Shown here one piece after another: positions 15,140-27,680 of a DNA stretch of 64,000 nt. Within the stretch, counting starts at the first letter, position 1, and each line of letters starts with the position of its first letter. The notes beneath the pieces were generated by a model. The model ran no database searches, was not told the origin of the DNA, and saw only the letters and a program-made list of their open reading frames with translations. The stretch comes from Datnioides undecimradiatus (Eukaryota; Chordata; Actinopteri; Lobotiformes; Datnioididae). Where the stretch lies: contig WARS01000048.1 of the NCBI GenBank assembly GCA_008933995.1, positions 6,730,938-6,794,937 of the forward strand, written 5' to 3'. A program made the translations under genes and the position numbers.

Positions 15140-17741
15140 ATGACTGCAAGGAACTATGCACCAAGTCGTTATATGGAGTGAACTGTATTGTTAAAGCTGC
15201 AGTAACAGTGGGTATCGGGGTGAATCACCAGCCTTTCTATCACCTAAACAAAACAATAGACGCACACACACACACACACACCTGCTGTAATTGGTATCCG
15301 CCCCAGCAGAGTCTGCTTGTACTTGACCAGACTCTCATCATCTTTGTCCAGTTCCTGAATCTCCTCCAAAGACTTCTGGACAGGAGGTTTGTAGTTTAGG
15401 TTCCTTTCATCCTCTTCCTCCTCAATAGGCAATTCCTTCTTGTCCGTCATCAGACCTTTTGGAAAAAAAAAGGAGAAGACCAATTAATACAGATATGGGA
15501 TACTTCATACATATCCCCTCATATTCCAACATCTCGTGTTCCAAAAGTGTTAATGAACTTACTTTAAGATGAACTAACAGTGTTAGTAACACAAAAGTCT
15601 ATATTCAATGCTTAATGTTTAACATAATTAAACTGTGACCTAAAAATACGTTTTTAGGTCTGTGTGGTGACGTAACTCAATATTTCAATTATTACTCTAT
15701 TCAGCATTTATCCATCACTTAAGCTGAGTAACTATTAGCTTCCAAATGCTATTTTAGCAAATTTGAATGTTTATCCATTACTTATATAAGCTAACTATTG
15801 CAATAGCACCGAAACCTACATGCTTCAGAATTAACCTGTCTCAATAATTTCACCAAAAATTAACATTATTTATTACAGTACTGTTGTATTAGACCACATT
15901 AGTTTCAACTGGGCAAAAAGAATAAACTGAAAGTATTCTCAGAAGACAAATCATAGTGTGTATGTTAAAGGAGCTGTGATTGCACTGATTGTTCTAACTC
16001 CTTCTCAAACATACCCTAATTACTGGGAAATCCATATTAATAAGGTATCCCAGGTTAAACTCTGTATTTGCAGATATTTGCAGAATGCTACTACATATAT
16101 CTAAGCTAAGAATGAGACAATGAAATGTGACTTTTGCAAAGAAGAGAATGGTTAATGACATTTGCAGCAGAGCTCATCTGCATTAAATATTTCTGTTATA
16201 TTTCAGTGACTGAGAGCTCAACCAGCACAGGCCAGATTGCTTTACTGTGTGGAATAAGATGCATATTACTCTATGTAGGGCAGCTCCGGCCATCCGGGGT
16301 TTGATTTCATCAGAGATTTTGATTCAATATTGAGTTTTACAGACATTCGATAATGTGTTCTGCAAGCTGAAATTTCATTTTAGCATCTCCACCTCATCCT
16401 CACCTCCAGAGAGGGAATGCTTGCATATTAGGGATAGTTACAATAACTGAAGGGATTTGGCCAGACAAAAACAACAGTTCTATGTTAACATTCATTTTTG
16501 CAAGACCGTCAGCTGATTTACAGTCACCATTTTGAACTCATACGATGATAGAGGCAAAACTTTAATACTGAAAAGAACAACACAGGCTCTGAATGACCAA
16601 GATGCACCCATGTCTACATGAAAAAGGATGATATGCTATCAGACGTGTTTATGTGGTATGAAAACCCACTTGAAGAGATTTTGTAATTCCATGACTTTGA
16701 GACTTGTTTTAGAGGGGGGAAATTCACCAATTACCAGTGTAGCAGCTGATATAGTGAATTTTTGACTTTTATATAGAGATTGTGCACCAGTTTGACTTTC
16801 CAAAAGTACACAGAAGGCTGCTTACTTCTGCTTAGTATTAAAGAATATATAATGCCTGAAGTTTACAGAACTTTCAGTGACAAAATATATTGCCACAATC
16901 ATTTTTTCAGTATTAAATAACAAAGAAAATCAGTTTACATCAGGAACATATACACTGATACCAATATGATATCAGTATTATCGTTTTTCAGAAGTCACAT
17001 TGGTTGCTGTGTTGTAAACTGAATTTACCATTTTATAGTTGAGAGGAGAGACATGCGTATATGTTCTTCTCTCACCCACTCATGTAGATCATTTCCTTCA
17101 ATAAAACATTACATGACTGCCAACACAAATGCACAATGCATACCTCCAGGTTCCAATTAACTGGAGAACAGGACACACAGACACAAACTGCCCCATGGAC
17201 GTCTATTTAGTGTGCTGTAACAGGTTTGTGTAATAGCCTCTGGTTCTGTTTTTACTGTTCGTAATGAGACAGCTCAGCGTACATCAGCTCAGAGCTGTGT
17301 GTAGAGGTAATTGGATGACACAGAGAATACACAGATACACACACACAGAAACACACATACACAGACACTGACTTTAGGCATAAACACACAGTCCGAATGC
17401 ACTGTCACACAGTGTTACACATTCTGTAAACATTAGTGGAAATCAAATGTGTTAAAAAGGGACACAATAACCATACACAAGTGTCAGCGCACACACAAGC
17501 ACACACACACACGTGTACCCCTGCCCTGCCCTCTTCTATGTTTGTAGCAGCACCCCACCCAGTCAGGGCCAAAGCACAACTGCCTTCGCCATCACCATGG
17601 CAACCCTTTCAACTCCCCTTGCAGTGACATCACCTTTGCTGTGGATCTGTTTTATATGACTGAATATACACAGCGGAGCGTTTATTTTCACTCCCAGCAA
17701 GAGAGAGAGATGCATGGCACATTACTTTTAATACACCCTGC

Positions 17742-17781
<40 letters not shown>

Positions 17782-19249
17782 CACAAGTACATTTCCATAA
17801 ATCTATATTTAACAGGGTGGCTTTTTTTGGAAGGTTGTAACCCCTTGGTTGTAGTTTTTTCTAAAATCGATATTGAGCCAAAGTGCATTTCTACTCTGAT
17901 TATTTTCATAAAGTAGCTTCTTTTACTACAGTTTTTTTTTCATTTTGTTGGAAAAAGTCTAATCTCAACCACTTAACACAGTGTGGTAAATTGTCTGCAA
18001 GGAGCACTACAGCTCATGACTGTCTGGGGTCAACACATAGATGATTCTGGTATTTGGAGGATGTAGGCATCACATAAAAGGCTATAGATGTTTTGTTGGT
18101 TCTTTTTCCTTTAAATCTACACAAACTGATGTATAATTTACAGGTTTATGACTGTGTCCCCACACAAAGATCATTCACATTACCACTTCACATTTCCTTC
18201 TTTAGAATACCTAGCATATTGATTTCTTTTATTCACACCTCTAGGCTCAAAAAGTACTTTCATATTTTGAGACAAAGACCTTTAAAAGCAATAAATAGTC
18301 TATATTCATTCTATGTGAAATGCCATAAATTTCAAACTACTTTGAATCTGCATATTTAATATATCACAGAGAGTTGTTTCAGAGGTGATCTTAGAGAAAC
18401 AAGACAAAGTATGGCACTACTGCCACACACAAAGACCGATTATACCAGAGGCTCACTGAAAAACTTGAATCCTGTCACGCTTCCAAACAGTCCCTGAGCA
18501 AAAGTCACAGAAAAAAATACCTGGTTTAAAATATTAACACAGTGATCTAGTGTTGATGTTCCCACAGAAGCAGATGGTTAACTCCATGGTATAGTAGATA
18601 TAGTACATGGCCTCATAAATGATTCACCCTTGCCGTATTTACATATCAAACTCTGCAGCCCACCTGAGCGTGCACGTGCACACATGTACACGCACTGAAA
18701 CGCATAAAATGTGTTTCTGAGCTGCTTTTAAAACAAGTTTCCTCTCTGACGTCTGAGAGCTCCTGTTTGATCTCCAGACTGCTGACCTGTCACGGCAACT
18801 GTATCAATTAACATTTATTTGAAAAGGTAGCGTTTGCTCCACAGAGACACAGTCACATGCACAGCTGAGTGTTTTAATATGGATTGCTCTTAAAGTTGGA
18901 GTATGTGGCAGTAGAAACCTGTCACCCTCAGAAACAGTCTCATTTCGTTTAACACCAGTTGTGCTGAGTTTGTAACAATGAATCTGATCTGATGCCAAAT
19001 TTTTCAAAAAGATGTAAGATGCTTGTTACAGAAGTTTTTCTAAAATCTGTGAAAATTCTTCTTAGTCTTGCACTATTTAGAAAATGTTTCAAAAAGGAGG
19101 AGAAAAAACATTTTCATTGCCAAGAACATGAAAAAGAAGCTTAATTAAGTCTGAACATGTGGGGCTGAAGCCTCTTTCCATATTGTGTGAATTTGGTGTT
19201 AGAAACAAGCTAACACTAGAGAAATCCAGCAGTGTGTGTCTGTTATTGT

Positions 19250-19289
<40 letters not shown>

Positions 19290-19975
19290 TCCTGTTTCAG
19301 CCCCCCCACAATCTGTGATGTGACACTAACTGGTGGATTTTCTTTGATCGCCTCATTACTCTAGTAGCATCTGAATTCATCTTCTGTATCATTACACATG
19401 TGCCTGCTGTCAAATATGCACTACAAGTGAAAATCAGCACTCTGTGTTTTTGCAGATGATCATTAAATCATGGCTAGTGAGGAATAAAATGTATTTATTT
19501 GCTTTTTTTGACACGGGAAAAGTTCAAATGGACATGTGTCTAAAGGTGAATGCTACACAACAAACAGGGCAAAGGCCCCTGTCACCTCTAAAAAATGTTA
19601 TCACTGTGTCACTGAGTGAGTATTTGTGTCATTTATGTGGATTTGCAGGCCACCCTGTCGAATAGAAGTCAAATAACTTTGATTCATTTATTTTTATTGT
19701 TTTTTTAATAAAAGCAAAGCAGATTCTTGAACCTGAAAGTGTCCCCATTTAACACAGAGCTAACCCAAATTGTTTTATGTGTATATTATTTTTACTCTAA
19801 GACAGAAGATCCGCAGCCAGTATGTGCAACCAAAAGACACAGACTCAGTGTTTATCTGCCGATATTTACAGCTAAACCAACATGCTTAGAGAAAATCAAC
19901 ACAGCAATCTGTTTGGCAGGGGGAGACGTGGCTTCAGGGGAGGAGGGATACGAGCACTGCTCACATGAGACCTTC

Positions 19976-20008
<33 letters not shown>

Positions 20009-23000
20009 GCACAGAACATGTTTCTCTGTTTGTTCTTTGTTGACATGAGCCTTTAACAAATCTTTGTATCCACAATGTGAATAATTATACTGTACCTGGT
20101 TAAACCATAAATAAATAAACAACGCAACCCTTAACAGAAAGTAAGACCACTTTGAAACTGCCCTGGGAAACTATGTTATCATTGATCATTTCAAGTATTT
20201 CAGTGCTTTGGACCCCAAAAGAAGTTTCATTGATCTTTATTGTATTTGGGGTCATGGCAGAATGCCCAGATAAATAATTTGTTTGTCGACATGAAAAGTT
20301 ATTAAAAGCATTAGTTGGTCCAGTTTCCTTGTGTGGCAGCCCTGTCTTCTTCACTAATCCATTTTCCACTTTCTTGCCAAGAGTTAGATATAATATAAAG
20401 CTAAAGCCAGCAGATGGTTAACTTAGCTTAGCACAAAGACTGGAAACAGGGGGAACAGCTAGCCAGGCTCTGTCCACTGGGGTCAAAAGACAGACAGACA
20501 GACAGACACTTTAGAGGAAGCCAAGGTAGCTGTTTCCTCATGATTCCAGTCTTTATGCTAAGCTAAGCTAACCATCTGCTGACTCTAGCCCTATATTTAA
20601 GAAAAAACATAGTAGAGTGGTATTGATCCTCTGCTCTAATTCTCTGCCAAAAAGCAAATAAGCATAATTCCTATTTGAGTGTTACGTTTAAGTGGATTGT
20701 TTAAGCCCGTGCAATTCTGTGTCTGCACGACGGAGGCGCCAAGATGAAAATTAAATGGAGAAAAACATTTGTTGACATTTATTGAAAATTACTGTAACAT
20801 AAAGGGGGCATTATCTCACAAACTAAACAGGAAATCATTAATTTCATCAGAAGGAATCGAAGTTAAACTGCTCTCGTTTTGCCTCAACAGCCTACCTCTG
20901 TTTTAATAATTGCTTCCTGTCTGCTTTCTCTTTCCTTATTAACCCAGATAACTGTTCACTGCATCAGGAAAACACTTCACACACATCTGTGTGTTTGTGA
21001 GTGTGTGTGTGTGTGTGTGTGTGCCGTAAGCGTTGGTTTGCTGTTTTTTATAGTCCTTTGAGGCCCGCTGTCACCGCTCTGTTCTAATACTATAACGAGA
21101 CCTCTGAGACGCTGAAACACACACATGAACAAAGGGACACGCACACACAGCTAAAGATAAAAGGGATTCTTTCAGGGCTCTTGCAAAGCCAATAACAGCT
21201 TCTGCAATGAAGGAAAAGGCAGTAAAGGAAGAATGACCAGCATAACAGCATTACAACGGGCATGCGAGCAGGGTTTGCTTCCATTTTCTGAGGCCGCTGT
21301 CAGTGTGTAGCCTTTCCCACCGCAACATGACCAGAATCGATCTGGCACCTGCAGGATTTCTGCGTCAGGCTGTGGTCGCCTTGTCAACACTGGGGAGACA
21401 CTCATAACACTTTGTCATGCTAACCAGCAAATTGCTGGAATCTCATTTCCAGTGTTTCCTTGTTGATGAAAGGCTGAGATGACAAACAAATAGCACCAGC
21501 TGCAGAGAAACAGCAGGCTGAAGATGTCTCCTGGCTGACACCGTAGCTTCTGTAGCAGGCTGAATTACTGACTTTCACTGTTAAATATGATCTGCTTGTA
21601 TTATCACAGCTGTCAATAGCAGCTGGGGTATGATGCAGCTTTCTCACCTAACATTTAAATGTGCTTTTACTGCCTTGAAATTGCATTATCCACATGCGGT
21701 TTATTATTGTTCCATATCTTCATTTTTACACCAAAACTAATATAATATAATGATAAAAAAACTAATATAATATAATGATGATCTCTAATAATAATCTACA
21801 CTGTGTATCACTTCAGGATGAGAGAGATACCTGTCAATCAAACTGACTTAAATCATAACGGAATCTCTAGGACACATTTCTCAGTCAAACGATAATAAGG
21901 AATCATGCTGTAGATCAAGTATAGTCAACAGTGAAGACCCTGCATCATGTAAGCACAAGTAAGACCATATAAATGCCTGATATTCTATTTGTATATACCT
22001 GGCCAGTACAGTACAGAGGACAGAGCCAACAAGACATCAGGACTGTCTCTCAATAGACATAAGGAAAAACGATGCATATCACACATACACACATACATTT
22101 AAGACTCTTAGTCATCCAGGTCATGGATATTTTTAAATACTATACAAAGGTTTTCAGGGTTTTTTAAAATGACCTCTTATCTGAAAGGTTTCCTTAGCTG
22201 TGACCGACAGGAAGTGACCTGTATTTAAACACCTCGTGGGGTCACTGGCACCTCGAGAGATGTTGAGGTCAAATGTAAATACGTGTTTCTTTGGGTCACT
22301 TCTGGTGACATTAAATAGGCTTGCATTCACTTCCTGGAGATATGCTCTAACCTTTATCTAACTTTGACCTTAATGGGCCGCTATGCCAACCGTATACATG
22401 AGGATAAAATAAGTAGTTACGACAAGTAATGCTCAACTTGTGAGAACATGCTGTAGATTTGGAGGAGGGTTTTAAAAACCTCTGATGATGGACAGTCACT
22501 GAAATGAATTCGTAAGAGTTACAAACTGGAGGTGGGGAGTGAAGCCAGGCAGGGGGGAACTGATGCAAAGAAGCTGTTGAGCTGGAATACTGAGATTGAC
22601 CAACGCTCCGGGGGTATCTCAGCCCGTGCTGCTTTTATCTTGATCGTTCTTTTTCATGAGTGACTATGCCGTGTTTAATTTCTGGAGTACTCCTTTAACC
22701 TCACCCGAACCACTGACACAAAAATCAGCTTTTGTCCCCTCTTGAAAACACTGTTCCCAAGTGACCGATACGTGTCCCCGAAAGGAGCGTACGTCAGATG
22801 AACTCACACAGTAATATATCCTCAGCTGCTCCGTCAGCCTTGTTGAGACAGCAGGTTGTCTAATTGACTGACTTGATTAGTTTCATATGTGTCTCCACTG
22901 CCGTAAAACCTCATTTATCACCACCGGGACAGAGAAAAAGAGGAGGAGGGCTGATATGGGAAGCAGATACTGTACAGTTCCTTAAACACATCTGACAAGC

Positions 23001-24623
23001 TGACGGCGAGTGTGTGTGTGCGCACATGTGAATGGTGAAAGCTTGCAGGTAAAGAGATAAGGGAGGGGAGGAGAGGATTAGAGAGTGAATCATGGAGGTT
23101 GTGTTGTTTAATCTGACAGAGGGAGAAAGAGAATGAGAGGGGGCAGAGGGAAGACACAAGGAGGGAAGTGAAGAAAGTAGGAGGAAGGTAAAAAAGTGAG
23201 GGAGGTTGAGAGAGATCGGCCCTGTTCAGCCTCAGAAACATGAAAAAACAAAAGCCGAAGGGAGGACTGGGGAGTTCGACGCTGCAGAGAAAATGAAGAC
23301 AGAAAGGATGGGGCAAAAAGAAGAAGAAGATGAGAAAAGGATTTCAATTAGCCTGTTTGAACGCTCGCTGCTCGCTGCCTGCGCTGCTGTTTGCTGATTG
23401 ACAGCTCATGAGGAGCGTTGTGCCACATGGGCCTCACCCACTCTCCCTCTCTACCACCACACACACACTCGCACACACACTTTGCAAAACATCCCGAGCT
23501 GCTCCCTCTTCTTTCCTGGAAACAGCTGCTGACAGACCATGTCGATCTTAACCGCCCTTCCAACAAATTTCCCTTTGTTTCCTTTCTTTTATGTTTTCCT
23601 CCTCCTCCTCTTTTTCCTGATATAAGACATCCTCTCCTCCTCTCCCTCTGCCTCTTCTCCTTCTCATCTTCCACCTACTCTCTTCTAACCACTCATCTCC
23701 CTCCTCTTCACTGTCTAACTTCACCTCCTCTTTGCTTTTCCTCCTCCTCCATTCCTCGCTGCCTCAGCCGAACCTCTTTACCTCTCCGCCCTCCTTCCTC
23801 CTCGCTTCGTCATTTTGCTCCCAACTCTCGCCATTTATCTTCCACTCAGTCACCTCCCACGTTCCTATCAAAATCTCCTCCTCCTCCTCATTTTTCAAAA
23901 TTCAATCTCAGCCAAGTGTTTTTGACAAGATTCGATGTGTCATATCCACAGAAATCTGTACAGACAGCAGAAAAACTCTTAAATTCCCTGTGTACAGTTT
24001 GTCCTTGCTTGAAGCTGTTTTTCTGTTTCCGACAAAAGAAAATTTGCAAAAACTGCAGTTGTCTCTTTTGTTAGTGATCAGCTGATGAATGACTGAACTC
24101 AACATGTGTTTCTCTGAGATGTTGAACAGCTGAACTTTAAGGCGCTGCAGCTGAAAGACGAAGTAGTAAATCAGCAGCAGAAACACACTGAAGGTTGTGA
24201 CATGAAGATCTACAGTTGGTGACTCCTTGGATCCAGACTGGAGCAGAGCGATCAATTCATAATCCTGTTTGAAATTCATAAAGTTAATGGAATAGATTAT
24301 TCATGGCCGCCTTAGATCCTAAATCACATTTCACTTCCACTTCCAAGAGCTTCAGGATGATCTCTCTTTTCCTTCTGTTTCCTGTCTCATAATTGTCAGT
24401 GTGAGTTCTCTTTTCTCTGCTTCACCGTGTCTCTTTTCAAATTACTTGCCGTTTTCTCTTTATCTCACAAAACACACACTCTTATACACACACACGCACC
24501 TGTGTGAGGGGAAACCCCGGGACTGTTCCACCATCTGTAACTGCTCACACTACTGCAGTGTGAACACACGCTCACACACACACACACACACACACACACG
24601 TGTAAGCACGCTCACACACATAC

Positions 24624-24656
<33 letters not shown>

Positions 24657-25388
24657 GGGGTACCTTGCAAGACAGATATACTCCTGTTGCAAACACAAAA
24701 GCAATAAATACACAAGTAATGGCAGACAATGGTAACATCATCTGACTCCTGTATAGGTTGTGTCATCACACACACACACAGAGCGGCTCCCTCCTCTGCC
24801 AACATTTCTCACAGACACACACCCTTTTGCATTTTTTGTGTGTGTATATGTGAGCAGAAACACAATGACAAAACCTGGCAGTACGCACGCACGCACTGAC
24901 AAACACACACACGTGCCTGCGCACGCACACACACACATACACATTCACACACACACACACACACACAAAAACACACACACAGACACACACACACAGGAGA
25001 TAGTGTAGGGTGTGATCAATAGCTATTGATCTGCCACCTTTGACTTGTCTTGGCAGCGTTTCATATTAGACATAAAAATGTCCACACCCGCCAGAATAGA
25101 GACATATGGCACACACACAGATTCAAGCACACATGCAGATGAACACACACGCACAATTTTATTTTAATCTCCATATTATGAATCTGTTAAAATAAACATC
25201 ATAAAATTGATCATTCACATACAGTGTAATAACTTATATCAGGGAAGTTATACTAATTCACTAGAACACACAAACGCACACATGCATGCACACACACGCT
25301 CTATCAATGCCTCACCTCTGTAGCACATAGTTAGCCACAGCAGCTCCAGCACCTGACCCCCAAACTCACACACATCTAATCCCAGCAT
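3296..25388 (-). CDS. arhgdig: Rho GDP-dissociation inhibitor gamma (RhoGDI-3), 6 coding exons
   Basis: Coding exons in transcript order: 25316-25388, 15282-15455, 13980-14063, 6530-6606, 4643-4706, 3296-3495. All junctions are GT-AG and frame-consistent, giving 223 aa, close to the mammalian protein. RhoGDIs bind the prenylated tail of Rho-family GTPases, extract them from membranes and block GDP release. Residues 1-25 ([12 protein letters not shown]...) are the short hydrophobic leader that separates the gamma paralogue from alpha and beta; in mammals it is linked to Golgi/vesicle targeting. Residues 43-76 form the regulatory arm ([26 protein letters not shown]). Residues 84-223 form the immunoglobulin-like isoprenyl-binding fold ([56 protein letters not shown], stop). 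The start is chosen because MLGLD is family-specific and the ATG has A at -3, although the frame stays open upstream. Introns 1 and 3 are unusually long and repeat-filled. The exon 2 donor GT is the first unit of a TG microsatellite. Identification is firm; the 5'UTR was not found. Confidence 0.94.
3496..6529 (-). other. arhgdig: arhgdig introns 5 and 4
   Basis: Intron 5 spans 3496-4642 and intron 4 spans 4707-6529, around exon 5. Intron 5 has nothing recognisable. Intron 4 holds a short CA run near 5067-5082 and a degenerate fish interspersed repeat at 5815-6172. Open frames here are short and show no family resemblance. Confidence 0.7.
5815..6172 (+). repeat. Degenerate teleost interspersed repeat
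   Basis: Contains the sequence order I associate with a very common acanthomorph repeat: GTTAGCATGCTAGCATT, TAATTAGCACTTAACACAAA, a CACCAAAGTCATTCAAGTTC block and a CTAGAATGGCTTGAAATAAA end leading into an A-run. It carries no coding capacity. Related fragments lie at 14390-14815, 29035-29100, 39961-40040 and 60480-60640. The family name cannot be assigned from sequence alone. Confidence 0.6.
6607..13979 (-). other. arhgdig: arhgdig intron 3 (about 7.4 kb)
   Basis: Noncoding sequence between exons 4 and 3. It includes an A-run at about 12998-13012 and short CA-rich patches around 13420-13545. No open frame looks like a conserved protein, and none has exon-like flanks with family support. No RNA gene was recognised. 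Confidence 0.7.
14224..14815 (+). repeat. Degenerate teleost interspersed repeat
   Basis: Begins with TTAGCTTAGCATAAGGACTT and GGGGAAACAGCTAGCT (compare the inverted repeat at 20406-20583). It continues through a TTTGCAGGAATTTGGTCATA block and CCAATCCATCAAGTCGTTGA, and ends with TCTAGAGCCATATAAGAATG. This matches the order of the common acanthomorph repeat of which 5815-6172 is another copy. Boundaries are approximate. Confidence 0.6.
15091..15136 (+). repeat. TG dinucleotide microsatellite
   Basis: Uninterrupted (GT)23 in arhgdig intron 2, likely polymorphic. Confidence 0.95.
15262..15281 (+). repeat. CA microsatellite abutting the arhgdig exon 2 donor
   Basis: About ten CA units. Read on the coding strand, exon 2 ends ...GCAG and is followed at once by GTGTGTGT, so the splice donor GT is the first repeat unit. 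Length changes could alter donor strength. Confidence 0.9.
17746..17778 (+). repeat. CA microsatellite
   Basis: Uninterrupted AC repeat of about 16 units in arhgdig intron 1. Confidence 0.95.
19252..19288 (+). repeat. TG microsatellite
   Basis: Uninterrupted GT repeat of about 18 units in arhgdig intron 1. Confidence 0.95.
19977..20006 (+). repeat. CA microsatellite
   Basis: Uninterrupted AC repeat of about 15 units in arhgdig intron 1. Confidence 0.95.
20406..20583. repeat. Inverted repeat, MITE-like, with tetranucleotide in the loop
   Basis: Left arm 20406-20464 (GCCAGCAGATGGTTAACTTA...) and right arm 20521-20583 are reverse complements at roughly 85% by eye. The spacer of about 56 bp holds (AGAC)n. 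The arms carry the motif TTAGCTTAGCA-AAAGACTGGA that recurs at 14224 and near 650. This fits a non-autonomous, fold-back type fish element; no terminal duplication was identified. Confidence 0.7.
21733..21779 (+). repeat. Two-copy AT-rich tandem repeat, 25-bp period
   Basis: The 22-base block AAAACTAATATAATATAATG... (positions 21733-21754) is repeated exactly at 21758-21779, separated by three A residues. It is intronic, with no function inferred. Confidence 0.85.
22918..23905 (+). repeat. Purine-rich block switching to pyrimidine-rich block
   Basis: About 22918-23350 is dominated by G and A on the plus strand (for example GGGAGGGGAGGAGAGGATTA). About 23500-23905 is dominated by C and T (CTCCTCCTCCTC runs). 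The switch occurs over about 150 bp inside arhgdig intron 1. Such tracts can form triplex DNA. The 218-aa and similar open frames here have biased Ser/Pro/Leu/Phe composition that follows from CT repetition. Confidence 0.7.
24572..25000 (+). repeat. Cluster of CA microsatellites and CA-rich DNA
   Basis: Uninterrupted CA runs at 24572-24599 and about 24636-24656, then mixed CA-rich sequence from 24880 to 25000, a few hundred bases inside intron 1 from arhgdig exon 1. Both strands give apparent open frames of Cys/Val or His/Thr repeats, which are artefacts. Confidence 0.9.
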
Positions 25389-25945
25389 GGTGCCTCTCTG
25401 CGGGGGGAGCTGCACTCTGTGTGTCGGCTTGCAGGAGAAGAACCAGAGAACCGGGGAACCTCCACAGGTAGCAGCAAAGTAGCAGAGCAGAGACGGACTG
25501 AAGAGGAGAGCATCCACAAAAAGTCTTGGATGTAGAGAAAAGGGGGGTCAGACGAGCATCTCCTCCCCGGAGGATATCAGGAAAAAAATATGTGGTTGAA
25601 GGGTGTTGGAGGGGAAAAGGTCTGGCGTGAGAGAGGCAGAGGCAGAGAGGCAGGGAGGGTATCCTTGGGTGTGGGTGTGGATGTGATGGGGATGTGTGTG
25701 TGAGAGAGAGAGTGGAGAGAGGGAGGGTGAGTGAGGGAGAAGCAGCAGACACAAGAAGCAGCCGGCTTTCTCTTCCTCTACTTCTTCTCCTCTAAACTGG
25801 AGCAGCAAAGACAGGATCTATGAAGCTGTGAACTGTCAGCTCTTTGTTTTTTTGTTGTTGTTTTTTTTTTTGCATGCAGCAGCGAGGATGCTGGAAGCTA
25901 ATGGTGGCAGGCAGACGCTGGTTTAGCCGGCAGAGCTGTCTGCAG

Positions 25946-25989
<44 letters not shown>

Positions 25990-26420
25990 ATGTGTGTGTG
26001 GTACTCAGACGCTGGCTATCGATTCGCAGACGAGCAGCGAACCCCTCCCCTCCTTGCATCCCTCCTCCTCGTGTCATCAGCCCAGAGACTGCAATGAGCT
26101 CATCCTTTACCCCCCCCTCCCTCCCTCTCTGTCCCTCCCTCATTCACTCTTCCTCGCTTCCTCTCCTCTCTTTTTCCACACCTCATTCCTTCTCACGCAC
26201 CCCCCCTTCAACTCTTTCATGCTTTTATTTTCCTCTTCATTTTTCATCACTTCTACGGATTCTCATGTGGTGTCCACTCTCTCCCTCCACCTATTCATCA
26301 CTGTGTCACGCCATCTCTCTGTGTCTCTATTTATCTTACCCCCTCCTTTCTCTTCTTCTTCTTTATCTCCCTGTCTTTTAGTGACCACACCCTTTCAGCA
26401 GTAGGCTTCAATCATGACCC
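25389..26420. promoter_or_regulatory. arhgdig: arhgdig 5' flank: GA-rich, TG repeat, CT-rich
   Basis: Going upstream from the arhgdig start codon: GA-rich sequence on the plus strand (about 25545-25800), an uninterrupted TG repeat at 25950-25988, then CT-rich sequence (about 26041-26400). The 5'UTR and promoter should lie here, but no TATA box or defined initiator was recognised and the transcription start is unknown. Long open frames (for example 25844-26404) are composition artefacts. Confidence 0.45.
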
Positions 26421-27279
26421 TTACTCTCTTTTATGCACTCAATCTTCTTCTCCCATCATCATTTTGTCTTTTTCCTCCCCTCAGTTTCTCCCCTGCTCTT
26501 TTCTGACATCCCTGGAGCGATGAAAGCAGCTGAAATAATGGAGAATACAAGGGGGTGGGGGGGGGCTTCTCCCCACTTGACAATCAGACACACTCCCTTT
26601 CACACACGTCTCTCTCCGCGCGCACACACATACACACCACACCTTGTTAATCTGTCATTCAGCGGCTGTTCAGCTGTCATGTTATGTTCTCTCTTCCCTT
26701 GTCCCTCACTCTCTCAGACTCCAGCTAACCATGGCATTATGTCATTTTACATCCACATATGTACGTTTTGTCTAAAACATGAGGATATGGTTTGGTGTTA
26801 ACTGACCGAGCGCGGTTGCTTCAGTGAGTTTCCCCCCATAAAATGCACTCACAGCATTCGTCTTAAAGAACAGATGCCCCATTCGCTTTGTCACAGTACA
26901 ATTCATGTTTAAACCAAAGGAAGTGACCGACAAAGAGCAGGTTTTTATTGGGGAAAATGAAAATTAGTTAGGGAGTAAGTGAAAGTGAGCAGAGATTAAA
27001 AGAGAAAACACACACACTCTCTCTCTCTCTCACACACACACAGAGGCAGAGGAGAGACAGAGTTGGGTCTGTGTCTTGATCCAAACTCAATTTGGCGATA
27101 GTTTTGTTTTTGATTTGGTGCCAGTGAAAAACAGTGAGCTTGTACTGGAACAGAGATGGTGTTCAAAGGTTAGAGCCAGACCAATATATATTCAGGTCAA
27201 TGCTGGTCTTTTTTTTTCAATAGATATCAGTGGTGCTTAATGGCTTCTCATATAAATGTTTTAGATGCTTAAGACATTT

Positions 27280-27470
27280 TTTGGAATAACATACTTATTG
27301 ACCCTGGTGGCATCATGTCAAGCATCCATTAGCCAAATTTTATAGGTGACATGAAAACAGATCATTTGTATATGTCCGCTGAGTATGTTTATGTCCGATT
27401 ACATTTTACACAAGTGTGGATATTCCCAGCTGCTTAACAGGCATAGTCATAACATATTTTTGGTCAAAGG
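27280..27470 (+). repeat. Diverged repeat, copy 1
   Basis: Shares an ordered set of short matches with 29950-30150: CTTATTGACCCT-GTGG-ATCATGTCAAG, ACATTTT-CACAA, and TTCC then TAACAG-C-TAG. Copies are clearly diverged with insertions and deletions. Probably two old copies of an unnamed interspersed element; boundaries are approximate. Confidence 0.5.
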
Positions 27471-27680
27471 TTTAATTTTACAAATTTCGTGCCAACCTCT
27501 CCGACAGGTTATGCAAAAATTCACTGCAGGTTTGGACACCGATGTGAAGCACAGCCAGAAGTCAGAATAATGAGGTCACTGTGCTTTCACACACAAAACA
27601 ATAAAATCATCCTCCAAAGAGGTGATTTTATAAAATATAGACGTGTACTTTACAGAAAATCTCTGGTAAAAATGTTAAAA

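Larger units (their letters stand above)
14064..15281 (-). other. arhgdig: arhgdig intron 2
   Basis: Holds a degenerate fish interspersed repeat (about 14224-14815) and two microsatellites: TG at 15091-15136 and CA at 15262-15281. The second directly abuts the exon 2 splice donor. Confidence 0.75.
15456..25315 (-). other. arhgdig: arhgdig intron 1 (about 9.9 kb)
   Basis: Noncoding and repeat-rich. It contains CA/TG microsatellites (17746-17778, 19252-19288, 19977-20006, 21001-21023, several at 24572-25000), an inverted repeat (20406-20583), a short AT-rich tandem repeat (21733-21779), and a purine-rich block followed by a pyrimidine-rich block (22918-23905). The long open frames at 23.4-24.1 kb come from the CT-rich composition and are not genes. 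Confidence 0.7.

Noticed and set aside
23418..24074. Longest non-gene open frame on the plus strand (218 aa)
   Set aside because: It lies in a CT-rich tract of arhgdig intron 1; Ser/Pro/Leu/Phe bias follows from base composition and no family resemblance is seen.
25844..26404. 186-aa plus-strand open frame upstream of arhgdig
   Set aside because: Made of a TG repeat (Cys/Val) followed by CT-rich sequence; an artefact of composition.
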